A stretch of 64,000 nucleotides of DNA from positions 62,001 through 126,000 of the forward strand of contig JAJTUQ010000018.1 of the NCBI GenBank assembly GCA_021399445.1. The letters run 5' to 3'. This document shows positions 42,320-53,420 of this stretch, piece after piece (positions within the stretch are counted from its first letter, which is position 1; every line of letters begins with the position of its first letter). Source of the DNA: Xylogone sp. PMI_703 (lineage: Eukaryota; Ascomycota; Leotiomycetes). The translations under genes were made by a program, and so were the position numbers. The notes beneath the pieces were generated by a model. That model was not told where the DNA came from. It worked only from the letters and a program-made list of their open reading frames with translations, and searched no databases.

Positions 42320-42648
42320 CTGTGGGAGGCTCGGTGGTCATTAAGTAATCTCGTTTGTTACAATTCGCCAATTGTAATGAACCTCGACCACTAATTCTAC
42401 ATTAGTCATGGAAATCGTCGATATCGAAGTGGCCCATGGGGAATTTCATCCGATCTTATTCATACGTCATTCGTTATCTATTGGGTTCTTTTGATGTAAA
42501 TCTGGAATTTGTTTAATTGTCTTATAGTTTAGCATAATATACAATATCTGCTGTTGTTGGAAACCAAAATATGAAAAAGCAAAACTTGTAGTTTAACAAC
42601 TTGGTCCACGTCCACGTCTTCCTTGCTCCGTGCCTGTAGACTGCAAAT
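42320..42648. other. Intergenic region
   Basis: No gene recognised; promoter side of the DUF7727 gene. Confidence 0.35.
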
Positions 42649-43096
42649 ATGGGTAAACTTGTGAAAGCAGACTTGGCACGTCTTATTGTTCTTGCTAGTG
42701 CAGCTTGTCAGTTAATCTCGCCTCCATTATCATTACTTCAACTAATTTTGCCTAGATCAAGTAGCTGCAGCTATCCAAGGGTTCATTTGGCCTAAAATAT
42801 TTTGGGACTTCTTGACCAAACGTTTCGACAAACTTGTTCAACCTTTGCCAATACTTCAATCTGTTAATCTCGTCTGTGGGATCGTTTTGCTTGCATTAGA
42901 ATGGCCCCTCAGGCTCCTAATCTGCATGACCTTGAGGAGAAGTTTAATTCTACGATTATTTATCATTTTATTTGCCGCTATTTCAGCTTCCTTTTTATAC
43001 CAGGCTACTGATCCTGCGATTTATTACATGCTAGGTTTTGGGACATACGTCTGGGCTTACCGCAGTGGAGAAGACGTCCCTTTCCATGGCGGTTAG
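42649..43096 (+). CDS. DUF7727-type small membrane protein
   Basis: Exons 42649-42706 and 42756-43096 (49-nt intron) give 132 residues. The sequence follows a conserved fungal family: MGKLVKADLARLIVLASAAYQVAAAIQG-type start, WPKIFWDFLTKRFD, then EWPL and FLYQATDPAIYYMLGFGTY. Four hydrophobic helices are visible. Function is unknown; it is conserved in many Pezizomycotina, so this part may be ordinary chromosome. Confidence 0.82.
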
Positions 43097-43351
43097 CCTG
43101 CTGCCCTTCGGCAAGTACACCACCCGAGTTTCATTTTAAGGAAGCAAGAAATTGTTGTCAGGATTCTGTTTCAAGAAAACATAGCCCAACTCATTTTCTG
43201 GGATCATTAATATTCTTTCAGATATTCGTTATATTATCATCTGCACCATATTTGCTTTCTTCTCTTTCACTTTCACCTTCTTCTATTAGTATTTGCTTTA
43301 CTAGCAACACCTTTAAGACAGAACTATACATTATTCGTGTCATATCCCAAT

Positions 43352-44138
43352 ATGAGGATAACAATCTTGTTAGCTCTCTTTTTCACGACTCTTTCTCTGA
43401 TCTCCACTATAGTCATAATCTCAGGAGGTCTCAATTCCAAACTTCTCAATTTATATCTGATTAAGGTTCGTATTTGAAGAAATGAACTCTTCAAGATATT
43501 AACTAGGCTAGGCCGACATATCTAACAGTATGGGCCTCGTACACAATTCACAAATCCTTGACAATTTCACTTCGACTATTGATACTGAAATTGCACACAT
43601 AAATGGTCTCGAGGAAGAATATACAGTGTATTTGTGGTCATACTGCACGACGAACAACTCCACCAAGCGCTGCTCCGATCCAAGTTTACACTTTCGATTC
43701 GACCCAGTTCAAGCTTGGCACTTAAATGAGACCTTTCTAGTTCAGACGCTCCCATCTATCGTTAAAAAGGCTTCTCAGACTTATCAGAAAATATCTAGAG
43801 ATGTGCCAAATCTCTATTTAGCTGCAATGTCTGTCACTGCAGCCACATGTTCCCTTGGGTTTTGTGCATTCTTTTTACATATATTATCCGTATTCCCTTT
43901 CCCGTTTATTCTGCTGTTCTTCTCTCTTTGCTCGATGGGGCTCCTGTTAGGTGGCGCAGTTTTAGTTACTTCAGTATATGGGGGTTTGGTTACCACATTC
44001 GATACCGTCCTTCGAGGGCATGGTATTCACGTGTCTCTTGGCTGGAACTTGCTCAAACTTATATGGATTGCTTTCTCATCATCAGCTTTGGCGACCTTTT
44101 TTTGGCTAATTGGCTGCCTCTGCTGTTGTTTATGTTAA
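43352..44138 (+). CDS. SUR7/PalI-family (claudin-like) membrane protein
   Basis: Exons 43352-43465 and 43512-44138 (46-nt intron) give 246 residues. A first TM helix/signal (MRITILLALFFTTLSLISTI) is followed by an extracellular loop with claudin-like VYLWSYCTTN and a second Cys (KRCSDPS), then three C-terminal TM helices. SUR7/PalI proteins act in eisosomes, cell-wall integrity or pH sensing. Subfamily not assigned. Confidence 0.75.
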
Positions 44139-44472
44139 ATTTCTTCAGTACTTGAATTTTTTTCTCTGGGTAAAATTTTTAAAGTAAATTATATTTCAGC
44201 AAATTATTTTAAGCGGAGAGAACAGCTATAATGCACTACCTCGACTTAAAAATCCATAGTCTACAGTACTAGTTAGCAGCTACGAACTTTTTCTTTTCAC
44301 TAATCGCCCTCAATTATCTTAATAATATCATCAGATGCATTAACCTCCTCCACTTCATCATCAGTGTCGCTCTCCAATCCATCATCAAAGTAACAGGTGA
44401 CTCCTTCGCTCGATGTGTGTGAGTCGCTGTAGAACAGGTGTTTTGGGTTAGAGGGGTCACATATTACTTTTT
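44139..44472. other. Intergenic region between convergent genes
   Basis: No gene recognised. Confidence 0.4.
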
Positions 44473-45169
44473 TCAGTCAGCTATGCCATATGTACACGGT
44501 ATAGAAACATACAAGAGAGCTGACTCATGGCGGCCGACAAGCTTAAAGTCTCTTCTTTCACAGGTCGGGATATCGTGCGCTCTCTGAATGCAGTGCAGAA
44601 TAATCTCGGGATACCATCGTTCATTTGTAACAAGATCAGTCCATTCCCAGTGACCAACAATCTCTCGTCCTGTGACCTTCCATAGGCAAAGATAGTGATC
44701 TATGTAGTATTGGTTTGATTTTCCATCTGGGTCTTCTACGCCGTAGTGATCCATCTCAGCGCATAGGTCAAGGATAGGTAGCCCGTCTGCGATTCGAGTG
44801 TTAGGATCGATAACTGTAAGGGTCTGAGCCTCTTCGGCTTGCTCTCAAATCCGCTATTTCCTGAGCAGCTGCTGGAGATGTCGTGAACGTAATGTACGGT
44901 GTTGGCTTCCATATTTTGGGATTAATGTGGATAGCCAAGGAGTTCTTCCGAGATTCCCAAGTATCGAGGAGTTGGCGCGGTGCTCTCGATTTCATGCGAC
45001 TCTCGTTGTCCGGTTGGCTTCCTGAATAGTAGTCCCATATCCTGAGGAATGGCTTTGAAAAGGTGTTGCTCCATGAATGTCGTAGATATTCCGTTACAAA
45101 CACACAGCCTAGTGGTAGGCGCAACAAGCTTAATGCTATATCACGGTTCAGGATAGGTTCTTCGGTCAT
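44473..45169 (-). pseudogene. DUF7587-type protein, frameshifted
   Basis: Two overlapping frames make one recognisable protein: PFLRIWDYYSG and FTTSPAAAQEIADL in the first (45169 to about 44835), then TLTVIDPNTRIADGLPILD and HYGVEDPDG, ending in WYPEIILHCIQ in the second (to 44473). The switch lies near 44825-44840, in AGAGGCTCAGACC, without room for an intron. One base is gained or lost. This is either a pseudogene or a sequencing error. The family is fungal with no assigned function. Confidence 0.6.
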
Positions 45170-45328
45170 AGCAGGGGAAGAAAGAACCACTGGTCTTATA
45201 AGCTGATAGCCTGGTACTGTTAAGGAAACGGTAAAGGTTTGGGCCTAGGATGACATGAATGATATTATCATTATTAGCATCGTACTGCAACTGCGGCTTT
45301 ACAAGTGTCGTCCAATGACATGTGACAC

Positions 45329-45517
45329 TGTCAGAATATGCTTACGTAATTGGGATTCAGGAGGCATACACACGTGATATAAGCGTTTCATATTTGCCTG
45401 TATATACTGAGTGACCCCACCTGGTGTAGAGTTCATTAATCATAGCAAATATCATAGGCTCTCTCCCATAGTAATTGTACGCGTGCTTGCCCAACCATTG
45501 CGCCATAACCTTTGACA
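45329..45517 (+). repeat. Solo LTR (Ty1/copia family), inverted to the nearby element
   Basis: A 189-bp copy of the same LTR, beginning TGTCAGAATATG and ending CCTTTGACA on the plus strand, flanked by a perfect 5-bp duplication GACAC (45324-45328 and 45518-45522). It differs at a number of positions from the two LTRs of the full element, so it is older. Confidence 0.92.
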
Positions 45518-45577
45518 GACACATACCTCCGTATGCTCCCAGAAATACCTTAGGCGAGGTATCTACAACATCCACAT

Positions 45578-45767
45578 TGTCAAAGGTTATGGCGCAATGG
45601 TTAGGCAAGCACGCATACAATTACTATGGGAGAGAACCTATGATAGTTGCTATGATCGATGAACTCCACTACAAGTGGGGTAACCGAATATATACAGGCA
45701 AGTATGAAACGCTTATATCACGTGTGTATGCCTCCGTATCTCCCAATTACGTGAGTATATTCTGACA
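45578..45767 (-). repeat. 3' LTR of the copia element
   Basis: 190 bp; on the element's strand starts TGTCAGAATATA and ends CTTTGACA. It differs from the 5' LTR by two transitions. Confidence 0.95.
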
Positions 45768-45776
45768 CTCCCCTAT
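45768..45776 (-). other. Polypurine tract
   Basis: On the element's strand the bases ATAGGGGAG touch the 3' LTR, the expected site for plus-strand priming. Confidence 0.75.
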
Positions 45777-46029
45777 GCGACGTAATATATCGACATTCAG
45801 CACTAACTGTAGCTTGCAATACGGCTTGTCTAGGCCTCATTAACTCCTACAACAAGTGCTTGACCTGTAGTGCTTACTCTCCCCCATGGGGAGTTCAGCC
45901 ACTCCACAGTTACCCCAGATCTACTCTCCCTGTGGGAGTTCGATCTGGCTGTATTGTAGTACAAGAGTGCCCCTGACATTGAGCTTAGGCTCGTCTATCG
46001 CTTCTCTACCAGATTTCCCGCTGAAGTTG

Positions 46030-49000
46030 TTAAACTTTCCTCAATCCCAGTGTATCGGAATATTTCCGGAATTGTTGTATCGGTAGTTGCTTCGTGAGTA
46101 GGTCTGCCGGTTGATGAACTCCAGGAATGTGCTCAACTTTAAGGCGTCCTTTCTCTATCATATCTGAGCATATATAGTTGAACCGTATATCGATATGCTT
46201 CGCTTTCTTGTAGTATTTATTGTTGTGTATCAATTCTACCGCGCTCACGTTATCAATATAGAGTGTTGGGGGTGATAAGAATTCTTCGTTCAGGTCTTTG
46301 CATAGCTTTTCAAGCCATACTGCTTCCTTGGAAACTTCGCTTCCAGACATAAATTCAGCTTCCATAGAGCTCAGAGCGATTGACTTTTGCCTCTGAGCCA
46401 CCCATAATATGGCTCCCCCAGCGCGTATAACTGCCCAGCCGTTAAATGACCTCCGATCGCTCTCGCTCCCCCATGTGGCATCACTGTACAGAGTGTACAC
46501 GTGTGCTTTCAATTCCTGCTTTCCGCTGTACTCTATTCCCACTGATATAGTGCCTTTTAGGTATCGAAGAACCTGTTTGGCTAATTGTAGGTGTACTACC
46601 CGAGGATCTAACATATGACGTGATAACTGGCTGACTGAGTAGCTAATATCGGGTCTCGTACAGTTGGATAAGAATATGAGGAAGTCAATAATCTGTCGGA
46701 ATAGCTCTTCTTGCGATCGATCGAGGACTTCGAATTCAGGCTGTTCTTTCACTAATTCATCGTCCATATCTTGTATTCGGGCTAAGACACTGCCTACTGG
46801 GAGTAGTAACTGTACTGAATTGCAGTTCGAAAGCTTGAATCTTTTTAATAGCTTAATAATGTACATAGTCTGATGGATATGTAAAGACTTAGCTTTGCGG
46901 TTACACTTTATCTGGAAGCCAACAAATAACTTTGCCTCCCCCAGGTCTTTATACTTCCATTGGCTCTGGATCTCAGTTTTCGCTTGATCTACAGCTGTAC
47001 GATCGCCTATTACCAGCATATCATCAACCCATAGAAGTATATAGACTCCATTCCTTATGTAAAAGTTAAGGTCAGCTTCGGAAGCCTTAAAGCCAATACT
47101 TGTAAAGTATTTATTTACGGCTTTAAACTATACTCTAAAAGTCTGTTTAAGACCGTACAAAGCCTTATTTAACTTAATACAATACTTCTTCCGGTTACAG
47201 CCGGGAAAAACATACTCAAAGTGATCTAGAATCTCCATATAGATCTCCTCTTCGAGCTTTGAATAGAGGAATGCTGTATCCACATCCATCTGGTCTACTT
47301 CCAGATCTTTCTCAGCTACAATAGCTAAAATAGCTCGTAGTATAACTAACCTTACTACCGAGGTAAAGGTTTCCTCGTAGTCAAGGCCATATTATTACTC
47401 AAATCCTCTAATAACCAATCTTGCCTTATGACGAACAAGCTCTCCAAGCTCGTTAAACTTGTCTCTACAGACCTATTTGACAAAGATTATCTTTCGAATT
47501 AGAGGTCTTAATACAATGGAGAAGGTATTCCTATCCTTCAACGACTGTAACTCCTGTATTATGGCTTCTTTCCAGCCTTTAGGGTCGACTTCCAGGGCCT
47601 CCTCATCTGTCATAACATCGATTGGCGCAAACGCTCCCATACTGATCTCTATGCCTAAGGCTTCTAGCCTGACTTTGACCTCTGTAGCTGTCATAGCTAT
47701 ACTGTCAGAGAATACAGTCTTCTTTGACGTGCAGCCAGATCGTGTTGTCTTGTAAATATCAGGATTTACGGCTTCTCTGCGTCTCCGTCGCTTCTTGCCC
47801 ACTACAGTGCTCTCTGGCTCTGTAGCCATAGACTCATCAGCCTCTTCACCTTCTTTTGGAAGCTCTCCGGCCTCACTCGACCTCTGTTGAAGGTCGTCAC
47901 CCATTCGATCGAGGGAGTTAACCATTGAAGCTTAAGACTCTGGTCGTGTAACCCCTTCTGGCCTGGCACCACTTGCCTCTCTAAGCTCTTGTTCAGCCTG
48001 TGTAACTACCGGCTGGCTTTCCATATGACTACGGTTTATTGACAACTGTCGGGTTCTTGATATGCTGGGGCGGTCACAAGATATATTGGGGAAAGAGTAT
48101 TCGTTATACTTTATATCTGTACTCCGAATTTCTTTCAAGGTGAGTAGGTTTAGTAACCTTGCCACAGTTTCACCGTCATACCCCAGATATACGAATGTGC
48201 CATCTGTTTTCTTAACCCACTTTGTTTGATGTAAAGCTTTTGGGTGAACTTTTGACGCTGCACAGCCGAATACTCTTACGTTAGTCAAGTTCGGCTTCTT
48301 TCTGTAGAAAGCTTCGTATGGAGTTCCAGCTGTAGAATTAGGTCCAAAAGAAAGAACCACCGTTAGCACCTTATTCTTAATCCATACGGCATGTTCAGTA
48401 ACGTAACACCACATAGTATGTGTCATTTGGGCGTAGAATAGCATAGACCGAGCATAATTGTCAATCACCCTAATTACACGTTCTACTACTCTGTTCAGAG
48501 AGTGCTTATATGGTAAGGATGACTCTAATTCTATGCCATGATCGGTCAAATATCGTTGAAAAGTGTCCCCAAATTCACCTCGTCCATTATCAGCTCGTAC
48601 TACTTTAATTCTCTTGCCTGTACTCCTTTCTAGAAGTAAATGTAGCTCTCTGAATACTGTTCTGACTTCTTGAGCTTCTTTAGTCTTTAAATATCGGATC
48701 CAAGTGTATCGAGTGGCGTCATCCACTACCAATAAGAAATATCTATACCCCCTTACACTTAGAGCCTGTATTCCTGATAAATCGCAATGTAAACGGCCAA
48801 GAATCTCTAAAGATCGTTTATCAGTCTTCTTGCTGAAGGATTCCTTCATCTTTCCGGCTAGACAGCCTTCACATACTCTCTCTCCGGGAGGTTGATCTTC
48901 GGGCCTCAAATCAGGGAAGCTCATGCCCACTGAGTAGCGTTTTACGGCTATAATACTCTTGTAGTTGACATGGCCTAAACGGTAATGCCACAGTTCTCTG

Positions 49001-50535
49001 GTCGTACGTGGATTCTCAGAAATCGTTGAGTCTATTGCAGGATTAGCCAGTTCTACAGGTTGATCAATATAACATAAACCGTCGGCTTTATTAGAGCCTT
49101 CGAACAAGCGCTTTTGCGCTCTGAATACAGCCATCTTACGGTTCTCAAATACAGCCGTAACACCGGCGTCATTGAGCATACCGGTAGATATAAGCCTACA
49201 ACTGAAATCAGGAGCGAACCATACGTTATCGAGGTTAACAAGGCCAAGTGTAGTCCGTATTTCTACAGTTCCATAGCCTAAAGCATGGAATGATTCACCA
49301 CTAGCAACTCTCACAACTTTAAGCACACGCCAGCGTTTAAAGCTCTTAAAATCGTCTCTGAAACCGCTGAAATGCTTTGTGGCCCCTGAATCAACTATCC
49401 AGCCCGTATTTGCGCTTGTAGAAAGGACTGACTCTTTTCGATTCAATGTGATTTCATCGTAATTCATATAGAAAGTGTCATCGTCGTCTGAATTCTGAGT
49501 GAAGATAAAAGTGACTGTATTTACATGCTCCTCTGCTCCATTAGACTCTGTATTTTTGGCTTTCTCCTTATTCTTCTCTCTAAGCTTCTTGTATTCCCTA
49601 CAGCTAGCAATAAAGTAGCCTTTCTTGTAACAGAACTTGCACCTATCGTACTCCCAGGTTTCGTCATTATCGTCTTTGCTAGAGTCTCTGCTTTGATGGC
49701 TTCCTCGGCTTCTTGACCTGCTACTGCGTCTCCCCCTTCGGTTTCGGCCTCTACCTCTACTTCTGCTAGAACTTGAAGATCTTGCCATATTGGCTGTGGC
49801 TGTAGCTATGGCGTTGCCAGACTTATCTGATCGTTCGTATGCTAACAGGTATGCCACTGTATTTTCGAAATCCCTGTTGTTTGCTACACAGAAGTGCCTA
49901 GCCGTTTGCCAGTACTGTCCCTCAGGAAGGGCATGTAACAGACCGGCTAGCAATTGATCTTCTGATATAGCTTTATGGGTTCCGGAAAGCTTTACTCTAT
50001 AAGAGTTCAGCTTGTCAATAAAAGCCGATAAGGTTTCATTCTTGGGGTTCCAAGTCTCTTTGCCGAATGCCGCTGAAAGATCATCTTGATATATTAGGTC
50101 GGCAGAGCGGTTGTGATTGGCTAACTCTGTCCAAATACCGGCAACATTCTTCTCCTGAACCATTACCTCTATGGCCTCCTGAAGGCGATCGTTGACTGAG
50201 TTGTTCAATATCATTATCGCTGAACCGGCTCTCTTGTCCCAGTCCCTTTGGGCGTCCTGAGCTCGCTGAAATTCAGCTTGCCACTGATCTCTGTCTTCCT
50301 GTTGAATGCGACGACCAGTGAGTGCTTGAGGGGCCTGTGGCCTTGGTTCAGTGCCTATAGCTATTTCCCAGGCATTGGCTCCCATGAGAGCAGCCGTACA
50401 AGTTCTCTTGAATTGAGCGTAGTTGTCTCCATTCAGTATGGCTATCCTACCCCACCGGCAGGTAAAATAGCCAGAGTTGAACTCGCTGTCAGTGGTTGCA
50501 CTTGTAGTTTTTGTTGTGCTTGAATTGCTTGCCAT
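46030..50535 (-). pseudogene. copia gag-pol polyprotein, interrupted by stops
   Basis: Gag starts at ATG 50535. A zinc knuckle CKFCYKKGYFIASC has Tyr where the third ligand His is expected. Protease DSGATKHFSG, integrase zinc ligands (HYRLGHVNY, CEGCLAGK) and DDE region (LHCDLSG, VRADNGRGEFG, RVVERVIRV) follow. The first frame ends at a TAA at 47932; reverse transcriptase continues from 47925 with further stops near 47395 and 47128. LLWVDDMLVIGD is the catalytic segment, and RNase H ends the protein at 46030 (SDATWGSESDRRSFNG, SSMEAEFMSGSE, DIRFNYI). Several stops are one C-to-T or G-to-A change from Gln or Trp. Not functional. Confidence 0.9.
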
Positions 50536-50539
50536 CTTG

Positions 50540-50559
50540 CACTATCCGGGCTCATAACC
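50540..50559 (-). other. Primer binding site, half-tRNA type (initiator Met)
   Basis: Immediately after the 5' LTR the element's strand reads GGTTATGAGCCC. This is complementary to GGGCUCAUAACC, the anticodon-loop region of initiator methionine tRNA, not to a tRNA 3' end. Copia-type elements are known to prime from a cleaved half tRNA in this way. Confidence 0.75.
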
Positions 50560-50749
50560 TGTCAAAGGTTATGGCGCAATGGTTAGGCAAGCACACATAC
50601 AATTACTATGGGAGAGAACCTATGATAGTTGCTATGATCGATGAACTCCACTACAAGTGGGGTAACCGAATATATACAGGCAAGTATGAAACGCTTATAT
50701 CACGTGTGTATGCCTCCGTATCTCCCAATTACGTGAGCATATTCTGACA
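50560..50749 (-). repeat. 5' LTR of the copia element
   Basis: 190 bp, the promoter-bearing LTR for the minus-strand transcript; ends in CTTTGACA next to the primer site. Confidence 0.95.
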
Positions 50750-50754
50750 CACAT

Positions 50755-51873
50755 AATATCAAAGTCACAAAAGCTGTCAATAGTACTCGAAATCGGGGAT
50801 GCCTTGATTCTCTGGAGACTACTCGCTGATAAGTAGGAGTTGATTCACTTTTACTTTCCCTTCCATTACGCTGAGAATACAACGAAGACCCAACCATAAC
50901 GTACGGTAGTTAGTCACTCATGGTCACGATGATGGGAGCAGTGAGAGGAAGTCTACTACATTTTGATATGGTATCGTATGTTCGAGGCTCTTGTAGTAAT
51001 ATAAAAATCCGACATAGTCCAGTCAGGTATATTACCAGCGTGGGCCATCAAGTGTAGCGCAGCTACCATTAACCTGTTTAATATTAGAGATCACAGCGTG
51101 ACAAAGGTATTTGCCCCTATAATCATTCAGGCTTGCGGACGAACTAAATCGTCAGGCTCGACCACTCCGCACAGGAGCTAAATTTCAGGCGCCACCGAAA
51201 AGCATGAGAATAAGGTTAACTTAGGCTCGTCTTTGCGGCATGTGGCGTAGCTATTGAGGTTTTTTGATGCCTTGAAAGTAAGGATATATTATCACATCCG
51301 GTTGAATAATGCATCCTCAGGCAATAATTAGGATCTCTTGTGCTACTGTACTGGACGGCGAGTTGCTTGATTAATAGGATTAATTTAGCCAAGTCATTAA
51401 AGGCATTCTTGTTAGCTTTTATTTCTACTATAGGGCTAAATTTCCTTTTAAAATTTAATAGTGGGTCAATTACTCTTATCATCATAGGGTGTATGTCTTC
51501 TTGATGACGATTAAGAGTCTTCGATTAAGGTACCCATTTACCTCCATGCATCTACCATTTTCAGATTTCATGGGCTAAATACAGCAATTGGGATTTCAAC
51601 TATCAGTTTCATCATTTCAAATTGGGAGACTACCGTTTTCTGTAATCGGGGTATCATTCCATGGTTAACACCTTGAGCGTTTAAGTATCATATCTTCAGA
51701 CAGTTATTATAGCTCTACCACGTAAATTAGAATGCCTAAGTCACAGAAGGGCACCGCGCTATTGATGCAAATTTTTCATATAACTAAGGCAGAGCTTTCT
51801 TATCTATAGCTCAGTTATTACAAAATCTTTTAAAATTCTAGATTACACTAGTTGCTAAGTTATAAATCACAAA
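50755..51873. other. Intergenic region
   Basis: 1.1 kb after the retrotransposon without a supported gene; the minus-strand frame at 51216-51485 has no domain. Confidence 0.4.
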
Positions 51874-52728
51874 ATGTCATGCTTTATGAAGAACCGTAAT
51901 AATGTTTCACTCCGACATCCGAAAGAACATTTCCAAGAAATCATTGCAGAAACCGCGTCCATGATGGGCAGCTTTGCAGCAGTTATAGTACAGATTTCTC
52001 ATCCTAGAGTCGCAAAAGCTGTCACTACTCATAGTGATGTTAGAGAAAATGCAGTCAAAAGAGGACGCCGAAGTCTCATTTATATATACTGCATGGCACT
52101 TGGAACACAGGAAGAACGCGAATTCATTCTCTCAGAGACTCGAGAGGCGCACAGCGAAGTCGGAAGCCCAGATGTCGATGACCCAGAGTTACAACTTTTC
52201 GTTGCATTGGTAATCTATAAATTTATGGTCACTTCGTATGAGAACGTATATGGGCGGCTTAAAAAGAATGAGGCGGAAGATATATACCAGGAGTTTTCCA
52301 TTCTAGCAACAGAATTGGCAATGATGAACCATGAAGACATGGGCTGGCCGAAAGATCTAACTGCCTTTGAGGAGTATTGGGAGGAAATGATTAAGTTCAT
52401 CTTAGAAACTGATACGAGTAAAGAGACCAAGGAGCTAGTCAAATTTATCCTTACACCCCGTGGACTGTTCCCTGAAGCATTGCCGGCGTGGATTTTTATG
52501 TGCATTTTTGGGTGGATCGTGAAAATTATAACTATAGAAATGCTACCCGAACCAGTTCGGAAAAACTTTCGTCTATCGAGTACTGCATACACCAGGGCTA
52601 TGTACCAAGCGATTATGTGGTTAATTCGGAGGTTTTATCCTTCCCTCCCACGATTTGTGAGGCATGGAGTAAAAAACTTTTACATGAGTAACATGAGAAA
52701 GCGAAGTAAAAGAGGAATGCCTTGGTGA
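51874..52728 (+). CDS. DUF2236/MpaB-type (rubber oxygenase-like) protein
   Basis: Intronless 284-residue frame. The pattern fits the ER-bound oxygenase MpaB/latex-clearing-protein fold: ETASMMGSFAAVIVQISHPRVAKAV, a following RGRRSLIYIY segment, a helix around VALVIYKFMVTSYENVYG, EYWEEMIKFI, and a C-terminal basic end. Members are helical, some haem-binding, and cleave prenyl chains or oxidise small molecules; many fungal ones are uncharacterised. WIFMCIFGWIVKIITI may be a membrane contact. Confidence 0.78.
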   Translation: MSCFMKNRNNVSLRHPKEHFQEIIAETASMMGSFAAVIVQISHPRVAKAVTTHSDVRENAVKRGRRSLIYIYCMALGTQEEREFILSETREAHSEVGSPDVDDPELQLFVALVIYKFMVTSYENVYGRLKKNEAEDIYQEFSILATELAMMNHEDMGWPKDLTAFEEYWEEMIKFILETDTSKETKELVKFILTPRGLFPEALPAWIFMCIFGWIVKIITIEMLPEPVRKNFRLSSTAYTRAMYQAIMWLIRRFYPSLPRFVRHGVKNFYMSNMRKRSKRGMPW

Positions 52729-53420
52729 TTTGGAAAATTGCTAGAAAGAGTTGTGATAAAACAACCCTATGCTGAGCACGTATATACAAAACATCATTTG
52801 CAACATAATGACACACAGACTCTAGTACTGATGACTACTTTGAAAATTTTAAGTCAAAATTTACATTACTCTGGAATTCTTAGCGATTATAAGTAATTAG
52901 TATCGATATTTGTGTAGAATAATCTATCTAGTTAATTAAGAATTTAATCTGCAAAATGACTTGAAACGCTTCTCGAATGGGAGATGTTTCTTTTATTCAT
53001 ATGGCAAAGCTCTACAAAACCATTGTCCAATAAAGTTGCAAGGTAGTGCTGAATTTCAACTGCATCACAGAAATTCCTCGAAACACGGGCATTTGCATTG
53101 CCAAGATGTCTTTGCGCCTCAGATACTAGGTCTAACTGAAGAAAGTATCCGATTGGCTAGGAAACACTGCACTGATATGCACGTGTTATGTCCGAATAAC
53201 CGCTTGGAAGTGACCAGAAATGGGAATCATGAAGTCGGAATTGCAAAAGTCGGATACACAAGCTCTAAACCGTCTTCCTAAATATAGAATCCGTAATGTG
53301 AGCGAATCTTGACTGCTCTACCGTCTCTTTCATTTCCGTTCGGTGCCAGCTTCAGGTGTGTCGCGAGGGCACAATCTTAGAGTTCCTCGACCTAAATCTC
53401 TCTGGTTATTGTCATATTCA
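52729..53420. other. Intergenic region
   Basis: An open stretch at 52961-53281 lacks an ATG start and a recognisable domain. It could be a decayed exon. No feature supported. Confidence 0.35.

Larger units (their letters stand above)
45578..50749 (-). mobile_element. Ty1/copia LTR retrotransposon, structurally complete, coding-defective
   Basis: Two 190-bp direct LTRs (45578-45767 and 50560-50749) differ at only two positions and the whole is flanked by CACAT (45573-45577, 50750-50754). Coding order on the minus strand is gag, protease, integrase, reverse transcriptase, RNase H: the copia order. A primer site follows the 5' LTR and a purine tract precedes the 3' LTR. Stops break the polyprotein in several places. 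The LTR similarity implies recent insertion, yet the frame is already dead. Confidence 0.95.
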
